A stretch of 64,000 bases of DNA from Devosia chinhatensis (GCF_000969445.1 NZ_JZEY01000061.1:124001-188000), one strand, 5' to 3'. Positions 7,385-15,407 are shown, counted from the stretch's first letter. Program-made: numbers and translations. Notes: generated by a model from the sequence alone, not told the origin.

Positions 7385-7756
7385 ATGCTCGCCAGCAAGA
7401 CCGTGCTCGTTGTCGAGACGGAAATCATCATTGCGCTGAGCATGGATGCAGTGTTGCGCGGCCTTGGCGCAGAAGATGTGCTTATTGCCACCAGCCCCGC
7501 AGAAGCGTTGCGTCACACGCGCGATTGGGGGCCCATCGCCATGGTCATCCTCGAGCTCGAAACCCGGCGACCGGAAAATCTTAGTCTGGCGAAATCGGCC
7601 CTCGAGGCAGGGGTGCTGGTGCTCGGCGTTACAGCCGACAGCCAGGCCGCAAAGGGTCTGGCGGAACTGCCGGATATACCGATGGTGGTCAAACCCGTTC
7701 CGGACGAAACGCTCGAGCAGGCCGTGATCGACCTGCTCAAGCGAAACGGTCAATAG
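7385..7756 (+). CDS. Aberrant single-domain response regulator (no phospho-acceptor Asp)
   Basis: 123 residues from the ATG at 7385; the open frame extends further upstream but without family similarity. The fold is receiver-like: VLVVETEII at strand 1, VILELET at strand 3, LGVTA at strand 4 and MVVKP at strand 5 with the conserved Lys103. The usual Asp at the end of strand 3 is replaced by Glu57, and the acidic pair after strand 1 reads E11-T12-E13. A Glu at this site often mimics constant phosphorylation, or the domain may be purely structural. The stop overlaps the 3' end of the convergent ecfG gene by 7 bases. The position inside the phyR locus suggests a link to stress signalling. Confidence 0.75.
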   Translation: MLASKTVLVVETEIIIALSMDAVLRGLGAEDVLIATSPAEALRHTRDWGPIAMVILELETRRPENLSLAKSALEAGVLVLGVTADSQAAKGLAELPDIPMVVKPVPDETLEQAVIDLLKRNGQ

Positions 7757-8304
7757 GAATGGTTGCCTGAGGTCACCTGTGCCGAAAGGGCATCTGGGCC
7801 GTAATCGGCCTCGCCGCTGATCTGCAGCAATTCCCCCAGTCGCGATCGTGCGCGGCTCACCCGGCTTTTCATCGTCCCCACCGCGCATTCGCAGATGGCG
7901 GCAGCCTCTTCATAGGAAAAGCCCGAAGCGCCGATCAGGATGACCGCTTCGCGCTGATCGTCCGGCAATTGCGACAATGCCTTCTTGAAATCCTCGAGAT
8001 CCATCGAGCCATATTGCGACGGATGCACCGACAGGCGCTCGGTGAACACACCGTCGCTGTCCTGAACTTCGCGTCCGCGCTTGCGCATCTGGCTGTAGAA
8101 TTCATTGCGCAGGATGGTGAAGAGCCAGGCCTTGATATTGGTGCCCATCTGGAAGCTGGACTGTTTTGCCCAGGCTTTCATCACGGTGTCCTGGACAAGA
8201 TCGTCTGCCTTGTCGTGCTTACCCGTCAGGGAAACGGCGAAGGCGCGGAGACTTGGCAGCGTTGCCAGCATCTCGCGCTTGAAGGAAGTTCCTTCGGCGG
8301 CCAT
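7750..8304 (-). CDS. ecfG: General stress response sigma factor EcfG
   Basis: 184 residues from the ATG at 8304, 4 bases after the nepR stop; longer upstream reading in this frame has no sigma similarity and would cover nepR. Region 2 (ADDLVQDTVMKAW, TNIKAWLFTILRN) and region 4 (LPDDQREAVILIGASGFSYE, then AVGTMKSRVSRAR) are complete and typical of EcfG (ECF15). Role: directs RNA polymerase to GGAAC-N16/17-CGTT promoters when NepR is sequestered by phosphorylated PhyR. Cotranscribed with nepR and divergent from phyR. Several matching promoters are visible in this window, including its own. Confidence 0.96.
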   Translation of the reverse strand: MAAEGTSFKREMLATLPSLRAFAVSLTGKHDKADDLVQDTVMKAWAKQSSFQMGTNIKAWLFTILRNEFYSQMRKRGREVQDSDGVFTERLSVHPSQYGSMDLEDFKKALSQLPDDQREAVILIGASGFSYEEAAAICECAVGTMKSRVSRARSRLGELLQISGEADYGPDALSAQVTSGNHSY

Positions 8305-8308
8305 GCCG

Positions 8309-8530
8309 TTACTCCCCGTCCCGCTTGTTCGCACCGCCCTTTTGGGCATTCTCGGCGCTGTCCAGCTTTTCGAGCAGGTCCAGAAGCTGGTCCGGCACCC
8401 CCTCTTCCTGCACCGCTCCATAGAGCGCGCGCAGGCGCGACCCGATATCGGAGGTCGGCCCGAGTCCGTCGTCAGCCTGCCCCGGCCGCGTTCGCCCACG
8501 TTCCTGGCTCACCCAATTTTCCTTCTTCAT
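8309..8530 (-). CDS. nepR: NepR anti-sigma factor
   Basis: 73 residues from the ATG at 8530. The central motif GSRLRALYGAVQEEGVPDQL followed by DLLEKLD is the NepR core: two short helices that bind either EcfG or the sigma-like domain of PhyR. The N- and C-terminal tails are polar and low in complexity, as usual. It lies 4 bases upstream of ecfG in one operon and divergent from phyR, the canonical arrangement. It holds EcfG inactive until PhyR is phosphorylated. Confidence 0.93.
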   Translation of the reverse strand: MKKENWVSQERGRTRPGQADDGLGPTSDIGSRLRALYGAVQEEGVPDQLLDLLEKLDSAENAQKGGANKRDGE

Positions 8531-8570
8531 ATGCAATTCGACCGATCAGTCTTGGCATTCTGCACCACAA

Positions 8571-8595
8571 AATGGGCCCCAGACGAAAAAGTTCC
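8571..8595 (-). promoter_or_regulatory. Probable EcfG-type promoter of nepR-ecfG
   Basis: GGAAC on the minus strand (8595-8591), a 16-base spacer and CATT (8574-8571, one mismatch to CGTT), 40 bases upstream of the nepR ATG. Its -35 forms one arm of an inverted repeat with the -35 of phyR, so the two divergent promoters start back to back. Confidence 0.6.
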
Positions 8596-8603
8596 AAACC
8601 TTT

Positions 8604-8628
8604 GGAACTTTTCTTTGCCTGGTTCGTT
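8604..8628 (+). promoter_or_regulatory. EcfG-type promoter of phyR
   Basis: GGAAC at 8604-8608, 16-base spacer, CGTT at 8625-8628: a perfect match to the general stress consensus, 51 bases before the phyR start. It implies positive autoregulation of the response. Confidence 0.85.
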
Positions 8629-8679
8629 TTCGGATGCTGTGAGGTAAGATCACAAAGCGTCACCTGGGAGATTGCGTCT

Positions 8680-9474
8680 ATGTCTTTGTCCACGCGGATT
8701 GCTCCGCACCTGCCCTATCTGCGCCGGTTCTCCCGAGCCGTCACAGGATCGCAGACATCGGGCGATGCCTATGTGGCAGCCACGCTCGAAACCCTGATTG
8801 CCGATATTTCGCTCTTCCCTGAAGCGTCCAGCGATCGCATCGCGCTCTATAAGCTCTTCTCGGCTCTGTTCTCGTCCTCCGCTGTGACCGTTCCGCAGCC
8901 GGCTTCGAGCTTCGTTTGGGAACAGCGCGCCGCCGCCAACCTCGCCAATCTCGCCCCCCGTCCGCGACAGGCTTTCCTGCTCGTTGCCGTCGAGGGCTTC
9001 ACACATGCCCAGGCCGCCGAGATCCTGTCGGTGTCCGATCAGGAATTTGCCGGTCTTCTCGACCAGGCATCTACCGAAATTTCCCGTCAGGTCGCCACCG
9101 AGATCATGATCATCGAGGATGAGCCGCTGATCGCGATGGACATCGAGCAGATGGTGGAGAGCCTCGGCCATAAGGTCGTGAGCATCGCCCGCACCCACAA
9201 GGAAGCGGTGGATCTGTTCAACCAGACCCAGCCGCGCATGATCCTTGCCGATATTCAGCTCGCCGATGGCAGCTCGGGCATCGACGCGGTCAACGATATC
9301 CTCAATACCCACGCGGTTCCGGTGATCTTCATTACCGCTTTCCCTGAGCGCCTCCTGACTGGCGAGCGCCCGGAGCCGACCTTCCTCGTGACCAAGCCGT
9401 TCAACCCGGACATGGTCAAGGCACTGATCAGCCAGGCTCTCTTCTTCGACGACGGCTCCCGCGCTGCCGCCTGA
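8680..9474 (+). CDS. phyR: General stress response regulator PhyR
   Basis: 264 residues from the ATG at 8680, with GGGAG at 8666-8670. Residues ~1-135 are a sigma-like domain ([40 protein letters not shown]) that imitates EcfG without promoter-binding ability. Residues ~140-255 are a receiver with E146-D147, phospho-acceptor Asp191 ([12 protein letters not shown]) and Lys239 (FLVTKPF). Once phosphorylated, the sigma-like domain binds NepR and frees EcfG. Divergent from nepR-ecfG with facing EcfG-type promoters. Confidence 0.97.
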   Translation: MSLSTRIAPHLPYLRRFSRAVTGSQTSGDAYVAATLETLIADISLFPEASSDRIALYKLFSALFSSSAVTVPQPASSFVWEQRAAANLANLAPRPRQAFLLVAVEGFTHAQAAEILSVSDQEFAGLLDQASTEISRQVATEIMIIEDEPLIAMDIEQMVESLGHKVVSIARTHKEAVDLFNQTQPRMILADIQLADGSSGIDAVNDILNTHAVPVIFITAFPERLLTGERPEPTFLVTKPFNPDMVKALISQALFFDDGSRAAA

Positions 9475-9497
9475 TCGGGCTTAACCACAATACGAAC

Positions 9498-9526
9498 AAA
9501 GGCCGGCGTCACGCCGGCCTTTTTGT
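9498..9526 (+). terminator. phyR terminator
   Basis: AAAGGCCGGCG / CGCCGGCCTTT stem with a 3-base loop followed by TTTTGTTTT; it lies 23 bases after the phyR stop. Confidence 0.9.
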
Positions 9527-9534
9527 TTTGCGCT

Positions 9535-9559
9535 GGAACTCCGGATCGGGCCAACCGTT
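9535..9559 (+). promoter_or_regulatory. EcfG-type promoter of the DUF1328 gene
   Basis: GGAAC at 9535-9539, 16-base spacer, CGTT at 9556-9559: a perfect match, 31 bases upstream of the ATG at 9591 and just past the phyR terminator. Confidence 0.85.
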
Positions 9560-9590
9560 TACAAGACAAGATAAATTCATGGAGCTTCCC

Positions 9591-9755
9591 ATGCTGTACT
9601 ATGCTCTCGTCTTTCTGGTCATCGCGCTGATCGCAGGTGTTCTTGGCTTCGGCGGTATTGCCGGCGCTTCGGCAGGCATCGCCCAGATTCTGTTCTTCCT
9701 CTTTTTGGCCTTCCTGGTCATTTCGCTGGTCGTCGGCTTCTTCCGCCGCACCTAA
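9591..9755 (+). CDS. DUF1328 (YtjA-like) small membrane protein
   Basis: 54 residues starting [16 protein letters not shown], with the family core [19 protein letters not shown] and two transmembrane helices. The ATG at 9591 is preferred over the one at 9579 because GGAG at 9581-9584 then sits 6 bases upstream. The function of DUF1328/YtjA proteins is unknown. A perfect EcfG-type promoter upstream marks it as a likely general stress response target, and it has its own terminator. Confidence 0.92.
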   Translation: MLYYALVFLVIALIAGVLGFGGIAGASAGIAQILFFLFLAFLVISLVVGFFRRT

Positions 9756-9775
9756 GATTCAGCCCCGAATTATAT

Positions 9776-9803
9776 AAAAGCGGCGCCTTCGGGCGCCGTT
9801 TTT
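9776..9803 (+). terminator. Terminator between DUF1328 and the convergent ydcF-like gene
   Basis: CGGCGCC-TTCG-GGCGCCG stem with a stable tetraloop, AAAAG on the left and TTTTT on the right. It can serve both converging genes. Confidence 0.88.
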
Positions 9804-9810
9804 ATTTGCA

Positions 9811-10602
9811 TCAAGGCGCTGGCAATAACGCGGTCGATCGGCCCGTCCAGTGATAGGCGACAAGCCCGACCCATTCGCGGATCGCCACTGTTGCGGTTTC
9901 AAGGTTCTGGTTGGGATTGGCGATGTCGATCCCGAACCCCTGGTCCCCCGCGCTGCGATAATCGGTCGGCCAGGCGATCACGTCGATCCCCTGCTCGCGA
10001 TAGATGCCGACCGAACGCGGCATGTGAAAAGCCGACGTCACCAGCAGGATATCGCCCTCGACACTTTCAAGCATATCCCGGGTGAAGCTCGCATTTTCCG
10101 CCGTGTTGCGCGATTCCCCCTCCAGCAGCAGCCGCTCCTCGGACACCCCGAAGCTGCGCAGGAAACGTCGCATGGTCTCGGCTTCGCTCTCGGTCTCCCC
10201 CATCAGGAAGCCGCCACCGCCGCTGAGCACGATCCGTGCCTGCGGATAGGTCTGCGCCAGCCACAGCGTCGTGGTCAGCCGGTCGCCCGCCTGGTTGAGT
10301 TCGCTCACCTGCCTTGCCGTGCTGGGCCGTGCCATGGTCGCGCCGCCCAGCATGATGATGGCGCCCACCCTCTCGGGCGGCGTCGCCGGCACGCTGAACC
10401 GGTTCTCGAGCGGCTGGATCAGCACATAGCCCAGACTGGTGAAGCCCACGAGAAACTGCACTAGAGCCCCGAGGCCCAGAACCGTCACCGCCAGTCGCCG
10501 CCGTCGCCCGATAAGCAGGCCGATACCGGCCAGAACCAGCAGCAGAACAAGGCTCGTCGGCTGCACCATCAGCCAGAACACTTTGGATGCGGCAAAAAAC
10601 AT
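9811..10602 (-). CDS. YdcF family (DUF218) membrane protein, ElyC/SanA-like
   Basis: 263 residues. Two N-terminal membrane helices (about 10-30 and 38-58) are followed by a DUF218 domain: AIIMLGGA, RIVLSGGGG and LLVTSAFHMPRS are the conserved strands and loops. The family includes E. coli ElyC and SanA, which affect envelope integrity and peptidoglycan lipid-carrier metabolism. The biochemical activity is not established. Monocistronic by context: the stress genes converge on it, and the importer genes diverge from it across a 140-base gap. Confidence 0.85.
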   Translation of the reverse strand: MFFAASKVFWLMVQPTSLVLLLVLAGIGLLIGRRRRLAVTVLGLGALVQFLVGFTSLGYVLIQPLENRFSVPATPPERVGAIIMLGGATMARPSTARQVSELNQAGDRLTTTLWLAQTYPQARIVLSGGGGFLMGETESEAETMRRFLRSFGVSEERLLLEGESRNTAENASFTRDMLESVEGDILLVTSAFHMPRSVGIYREQGIDVIAWPTDYRSAGDQGFGIDIANPNQNLETATVAIREWVGLVAYHWTGRSTALLPAP

Positions 10603-10742
10603 GGGGCACTCTCTCTTGGCCGGTTCGATGGGAAAGCTTTTTCGCTTGCTATCTCACTGGCTTCTGGTTTTCTACCAAACGGTCAAGATTGCCAGCCTCA
10701 CAATAAGGCAATCGCCAGTCAGGAAGGCCCGCCTCCGGGTCC

Positions 10743-11549
10743 ATGGTGAGCATGACGCAAACTGAACCCGCGGTCGCGGGGGCATCTCTGGTCGTTGAAC
10801 TGCGCAATCTGCACAAGTCCTTCGGCGCGCTGGAGGTCCTCAAGGGCATCTCTTTCACGGCCCGCGAAGGTCAGGTCATCTCGCTCATCGGCTCGTCCGG
10901 CTCCGGCAAGTCGACGCTTCTGCGCTGCATCAACATGCTCGAAATTCCCGATCAGGGCGACGTCCTGATCGACGGCGAGGCCATAGCGCTCAAGGGCAGC
11001 GGCCCGCATCGCCAGATCGGCGACGAAAACCAGATCCGCCGCATCCGGTCCGAGCTGGGCATGGTGTTCCAGTCCTTCAATCTCTGGGCCCATATGACCG
11101 TGCTCGAAAACGTCATGGAAGCCCCCCTCATCGTGCAGAAGCGGCAGCGCAGCGAGGTCGAGGCCGAGGCCCGCGCCATGCTCGACAAGGTGGGCATCGG
11201 CGCCAAGGCCGACGCCTACCCGGCGCAATTGTCGGGCGGCCAGCAGCAGCGCGCCGCCATTGCCCGCGCCCTTTGCATCAATCCGCGCGTCATGCTGTTC
11301 GACGAGCCCACTTCCGCGCTCGATCCGGAGCTTGAAGTGGAAGTGCTGCGCGTCATCAAGCTGCTCGCCGATGAAGGCCGCACCATGATCCTGGTGACCC
11401 ATGACATGGAATTTGCCCGCTCGGTGTCCGATCGGGTCATTTTCCTGCATCAGGGCCTGATCGAGGAAGAAGGCAGCCCCGATGAGGTGTTCGGCGCCAC
11501 CCGCTCAGCCCGCCTCAAGCAGTTTCTCAATGCCGCCAGCCATGACTGA
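10743..11549 (+). CDS. Basic amino acid ABC transporter ATPase (HisP/AotP-like)
   Basis: 268 residues with Walker A GSSGSGKST, signature LSGGQQQRAAIARAL, Walker B VMLFDEPTSALDPE and switch His in VTHDMEF. The insertion between Q-loop and signature and the overall length are those of polar amino acid transporter ATPases. Start ATG 10743; 10752 is an alternative. It heads a gene set with a binding protein, two permeases and an AotO-like hydrolase, the gene content of the Pseudomonas aot arginine/ornithine system, so a basic amino acid or opine-like substrate is likely (inference). Confidence 0.93.
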   Translation: MVSMTQTEPAVAGASLVVELRNLHKSFGALEVLKGISFTAREGQVISLIGSSGSGKSTLLRCINMLEIPDQGDVLIDGEAIALKGSGPHRQIGDENQIRRIRSELGMVFQSFNLWAHMTVLENVMEAPLIVQKRQRSEVEAEARAMLDKVGIGAKADAYPAQLSGGQQQRAAIARALCINPRVMLFDEPTSALDPELEVEVLRVIKLLADEGRTMILVTHDMEFARSVSDRVIFLHQGLIEEEGSPDEVFGATRSARLKQFLNAASHD

Positions 11550-11613
11550 GCGACAGCAATCGACCCGGAATCCCGGGCGCACCGACACACGATCAACCGA
11601 ACGGAGAAACACC

Positions 11614-12366
11614 ATGAAGAAGACTATGCTGGCAGCCGCCGCCCTCCTGGCGCTCGCGACCCCCTCCTATGCCCAGGAAACGGTCCGCATCGCCACCGAA
11701 GGCGCCTATGCCCCCTGGAACTTCCTCAACGACAGCGGCGAACCGGCCGGCTTCGAGATCGATCTGGGCAATGCCATCTGCGAAAAGGCCGGCCTCACCT
11801 GCGAATGGATACTCAACGACTGGGATTCGATCATCCCGAACCTGCTCGCCGGCAATTACGACCTGATCATGGCCGGCATGTCGATCACCGAGGAACGCCT
11901 CGCCACCATCGACTTCACCCAGAATTATTTCCCGCCCGATCCGTCCAAGTTCGTTGCCGCTCCGGGATCCGAGTTTGACTTCGCAGCCCTGTCCGGCGCC
12001 CGCATCGGCGTTCAGAGCGGCACCATCCAGGCCGCCTATGCCGAAGAAAACCTGGCCGATGGCAACACCATCGTCTCCTTTGCCACCGCCGACCAGAACA
12101 TGGCCGATCTGATGGCCGGCAATGTCGATACCATCCTGGCCGATGGCGCCTATCTTGAGCCCATCGTTACCGCAGCCGGTGGCGCCATCGAGTTCGTTGG
12201 CGAGGAAATCCTGATCGGCGGCGGCGTCGGCGCCGGCCTGCGCAAGGACGAAGCCGAGCTCAAGACCAAGATCGACGACGCGATCACCGCGCTCAAGGCC
12301 GACGGCACCGTCGACGCCCTGATCGCCCAGTGGTTCGAAGGCCAGGGCCCCTTCTTCAGCGAGTAA
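11614..12366 (+). CDS. Amino acid ABC transporter substrate-binding protein
   Basis: 250 residues. A signal peptide (MKKTMLAAAALLALATPSYA) is followed by a periplasmic binding fold of the LAO/HisJ/ArgT group: EGAYAPWNFLNDSGEPAGFE, IMAGMSITEERLATIDFT and IGVQSGT. The start at 11614 gives a clean signal peptide; the in-frame upstream extension does not. It binds a polar, probably basic, amino acid and delivers it to the two permeases encoded after a 184-base gap that contains two strong hairpins. Confidence 0.93.
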   Translation: MKKTMLAAAALLALATPSYAQETVRIATEGAYAPWNFLNDSGEPAGFEIDLGNAICEKAGLTCEWILNDWDSIIPNLLAGNYDLIMAGMSITEERLATIDFTQNYFPPDPSKFVAAPGSEFDFAALSGARIGVQSGTIQAAYAEENLADGNTIVSFATADQNMADLMAGNVDTILADGAYLEPIVTAAGGAIEFVGEEILIGGGVGAGLRKDEAELKTKIDDAITALKADGTVDALIAQWFEGQGPFFSE

Positions 12367-12394
12367 TCGGCCCGTCGCGCCCTAAGGGGCAATC

Positions 12395-12469
12395 GCACTG
12401 CGCGGACGCGTTTCTGCGCAGTGCCATCCCGGTGAACGCGGGAACCGCTCTTTGAACAGGGGTTCCCGC
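12395..12469 (+). promoter_or_regulatory. Two stem-loops between binding protein and permease genes
   Basis: GCACTGCGC (12395-12403) pairs with GCGCAGTGC (12416-12424), and GCGGGAACC (12438-12446) pairs with GGTTCCCGC (12461-12469). Neither is followed by a T run. Such paired hairpins after a binding-protein gene usually protect its mRNA and lower permease expression; that role is inferred here. Confidence 0.65.
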
Positions 12470-12550
12470 CTTTTGCCGGAATGCCCGGTGGTAGACCGAA
12501 GTGAACGCTCCCCTTGAGGGAGGGCACGCAGCCTCAAGATACGAGACGCC

Positions 12551-13363
12551 ATGCTCGACGACATCGCCTTCTGGGTCGGCTACCTTACCAATGGGAAGCA
12601 CCTGACCTGGTATGCCAGCTTTCAGTTCACGATCTTCGCGGCCCTCATGGGTGGCGCGCTGGCTGTCGTCTTTGGGCTGACCGGCGCCACACTGAAGAAT
12701 TCGCGCTTCCTGCCCCTGCGTCTCATCGGCACGTTCTATTCGGCCATCGTGCGGGGCGTGCCGGATGTGCTGTTCTTCCTGTTCTTCCCGCTCGCCTTCG
12801 AGCAGGCCGTCGAATGGGTCATTGCCACCCAGGTCTGTTCCCCCGAGGCCATCGCCGCCCAGACCGCCCCCTGGCCGCCCTGTCGCGAAGCGAACTGGTT
12901 CCTGGGCACCTGGGAATACCTCCTTTTGGCCAGCGTCTCGCTCGGCCTCGTCTATGGCGCCTTTGCCAGCAATGTCATTCACGGCGCCATGCGCTCGGTG
13001 CCCCAGGGCCAGCTCGAAGCCGCACGCGCCTATGGCATGAGCGCCCGCCAGGTGCTCTGGCGGGTCCATATCCGCCAGATGTGGGTCTATGCCCTGCCCG
13101 GGCTCTCCAATGTCTGGATGCTCATCATCAAGGCGACCTCCTTGCTCTCGCTGCTGCAGATTGCCGACATCGTGCTCTGGGCCGACCGACTGGGCGCTCC
13201 CAATTATTTGCCCGCCGTGGGCCTCGTGCACGATGATTGGCGCTGGCGCTACTATCTCGTGCTCTTCATTTTTTACATTCTCGTCACCTGGCTGTCCGAG
13301 CGCGCCTTCGAGGCCATCATGCGCCGTGCCGGCCGCGGTATTCTGAGCGAGGCGCAGGGCTGA
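12551..13363 (+). CDS. Amino acid ABC transporter permease 1 (AotQ/HisQ-like)
   Basis: 270 residues with the His/Glu/Gln/Arg permease pattern: YASFQFTIFAALMGGALAVV, RGVPDVLFFLFFP and the EAA loop EAARAYGMSARQVLWRVHIR. About five membrane helices. A loop around residues 98-118 (CSPEAIAAQTAPWPPCREAN) with two cysteines is longer than in most family members. The stop overlaps the start of the second permease gene by one base, so the two are translated together as a heterodimer. Confidence 0.92.
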   Translation: MLDDIAFWVGYLTNGKHLTWYASFQFTIFAALMGGALAVVFGLTGATLKNSRFLPLRLIGTFYSAIVRGVPDVLFFLFFPLAFEQAVEWVIATQVCSPEAIAAQTAPWPPCREANWFLGTWEYLLLASVSLGLVYGAFASNVIHGAMRSVPQGQLEAARAYGMSARQVLWRVHIRQMWVYALPGLSNVWMLIIKATSLLSLLQIADIVLWADRLGAPNYLPAVGLVHDDWRWRYYLVLFIFYILVTWLSERAFEAIMRRAGRGILSEAQG

Positions 13364-14097
13364 TGCAGGGCTTGTTCGACGATCTGGCCATCATGGCCCC
13401 CGCGGTGCTGTTCAACATCTACTTTGCCGCCGCCTCTATCCCCATCGGCTTCTTGCTGGCCATTTTCCTGGCCTTGGGCAAGGCCTCGTCCAACCCGCTG
13501 ATCAACCGGCTGTCGCGCGGCTATATCTACGCCTTCCGCGGCTCCCCGCTCTTCATCCAGTTTTTCATGTTCTATTCGCTGGCCCTCTCGCTCAATATCA
13601 GCGTCTGGCGGCCGCTGGGCATTTCCGGCTTCGTGCTTCACCCGCTCTTCATGGGGCCGTTGGTCCTGGTCCTCAACACCGCCGCCTACACGGCCGAAAT
13701 TTTCTACGGCGCCCTGCGTGCCGTGCCGCGCGGCGCCATCGAGGCTGCTCGCGCCTATGGCATGAGCCGGTCCCAGCAATTCCGCCGGGTCGTCTGGCCA
13801 AATCTTATTCGCCTCGCCTGGCCGGCCTATACCAATGAAGTGGTGTTTCTGTTCCACGCCACGGCCATCGTCTATTTCGCCCTGCCGGTAGTAGGCGCCC
13901 AGCGCGACCTGATGAGCACCGCCAAGAACCTTTTCGAGCGCGACTTCAATGCCTTCCTGCATTTCCCCGTTGCCGCGCTCTATTTCCTCGGCGTTTCGCT
14001 GGTCATCTTCTTCCTCTTCGGCCTTGTTCATAAGCGGCTGATGCGCCACCTGCCCGTGCCTCCGCGCCTGCGCTACGCCCCAAAATGGTTTCGCTGA
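13363..14097 (+). CDS. Amino acid ABC transporter permease 2 (AotM/HisM-like)
   Basis: 244 residues from the ATG at 13363, inside the stop of permease 1. The pattern is RGSPLFIQFFMFYSLAL, NTAAYTAEIFYGALRAVPRG and the EAA loop EAARAYGMSRSQQFRRVV, with about five helices. A longer in-frame start would run through the previous gene and is rejected. It partners with the preceding permease and the ATPase at 10743. Confidence 0.92.
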   Translation: MQGLFDDLAIMAPAVLFNIYFAAASIPIGFLLAIFLALGKASSNPLINRLSRGYIYAFRGSPLFIQFFMFYSLALSLNISVWRPLGISGFVLHPLFMGPLVLVLNTAAYTAEIFYGALRAVPRGAIEAARAYGMSRSQQFRRVVWPNLIRLAWPAYTNEVVFLFHATAIVYFALPVVGAQRDLMSTAKNLFERDFNAFLHFPVAALYFLGVSLVIFFLFGLVHKRLMRHLPVPPRLRYAPKWFR

Positions 14098-14208
14098 ACC
14101 CGGGGGCCACCGCCCTCCCCTTAGCCCTTCTGGGCGAGGGGACCTACGCCGATCAATCGCCCGCTATAACTGTTCCGCCCTCACGTCGCCCTTGCAGGTG
14201 CAACTTCC

Positions 14209-15348
14209 ATGACCTTTCAGCAGCATACCCTGACCCTGCCCGGCGATGCTCCCGGCCAGTCAACCACGCTCCACTGGTACGAAATCGGTCCCGACACGGC
14301 CGGTACCAAGGTTCATCTCCAGGCCGCGCTCCATGCCGACGAGCAGCCGGGCACCATGGTGCTGCATCACCTTCTCCCCATGCTGCGCGAGGCCGATGCG
14401 GCCGGCAAACTCTCCGCCCGCTTCATTGTCTTCCCCTCGGTTAATCCGCTGGGCCTCGCCACCCGCGTCCTGCGCCGCCATATCGGCCGCTACGATCTCG
14501 AGACTGGGGGAAATTTCAACCGCCGCTGGCCCGATCTCTACCCGCAGATCGCCGAAGCCATAGCCGGTAAGCTGACCGCCGACGCGAAGACTAATATTGC
14601 CCTGATCCGCACCGCCGTCGGCACCTGGCTTGAGAGCCAGCAGCCCGCCACAGCTGCCCAGAAGTTGCGCCTGGCCGTTCTGAAATCCGCCCACGACGCC
14701 GATATCGTGCTCGACCTGCACTGCGATGACGAGAGCCTCGTCCACATCTTCACCTCGCCCGAGTTGATGCCGGGCCTGCAGGATCTGGCCGATCGCATGG
14801 GCTCGGCCGCAACCCTCACCGCCGAGGACAGCGGCGGCGGCTCCTTCGACGAAGTCTTGCCCGCCCTCTATCGCAAGGCCCAGCGCGCCCATCCGGATCA
14901 CCCCATTCCCATGGGTGCCGAAACCGCCACACTCGAATATCGCGGCCAGGCCGATGTCCATGACGAAACCGGCATCAAGGACGCAGAGCGCCTGTTCAAC
15001 TTCTTCGCCGGCCGCAGTCTCATCGCCGCTACCCCTCCCCCAGCACAGCCCATGCCTGCCGCCACGCCCTTCGAGGCAACCGAAGTCCTCCGCGCCGACC
15101 GCCCCGGCCTCCTCGCCTATCGCGTCGGACTCGGCGATAGGGTGCGCAAGGGCGACGTCGTTGCCGACATCATCGCCATGGACGGCCCCGAAGCCTTCCT
15201 CGCCCGCACGCCCCTCCGTGCCGGCACCGATGGCTTCATCCTCTCCCGCGCCAGCGCCAAATATGCCGTGACGGGTTCATCCGTTGCAAAGATCGTCGGC
15301 ACCCAAATCCTGCCCACACGCGCTGGCGGCTACCTGCTGGAAGATTAA
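14209..15348 (+). CDS. Succinylglutamate desuccinylase/aspartoacylase family protein (AotO-like)
   Basis: 379 residues of the M14-like AstE/AspA zinc hydrolase family. AALHADEQPGTMV supplies the His and Glu metal ligands, VLDLHCDDES the second His, and PMGAETATLEYRG the catalytic-region Glu. The C-terminal ~80 residues form a lipoyl-like beta domain (LLAYRVGLGDRVRKGDVVAD). In Pseudomonas, aotO of the same family lies among the arginine/ornithine transporter genes; here it follows the permeases after 111 bases. It probably deacylates an imported N-acyl amino acid or acts on a related amide; the substrate is not determined. Confidence 0.87.
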   Translation: MTFQQHTLTLPGDAPGQSTTLHWYEIGPDTAGTKVHLQAALHADEQPGTMVLHHLLPMLREADAAGKLSARFIVFPSVNPLGLATRVLRRHIGRYDLETGGNFNRRWPDLYPQIAEAIAGKLTADAKTNIALIRTAVGTWLESQQPATAAQKLRLAVLKSAHDADIVLDLHCDDESLVHIFTSPELMPGLQDLADRMGSAATLTAEDSGGGSFDEVLPALYRKAQRAHPDHPIPMGAETATLEYRGQADVHDETGIKDAERLFNFFAGRSLIAATPPPAQPMPAATPFEATEVLRADRPGLLAYRVGLGDRVRKGDVVADIIAMDGPEAFLARTPLRAGTDGFILSRASAKYAVTGSSVAKIVGTQILPTRAGGYLLED

Positions 15349-15407
15349 TGGCCGGCTAAAAAGCACCGGTGCCACCCCATCCCGGGTGGTCAATACGGCA
15401 CCGGCTG

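Noticed and set aside
12441..12465. GGAAC in the second hairpin as an EcfG promoter for the permease genes
   Set aside because: No CGTT-like -10 is found at 16 or 17 bases; the GGAAC is part of a 9-base stem.
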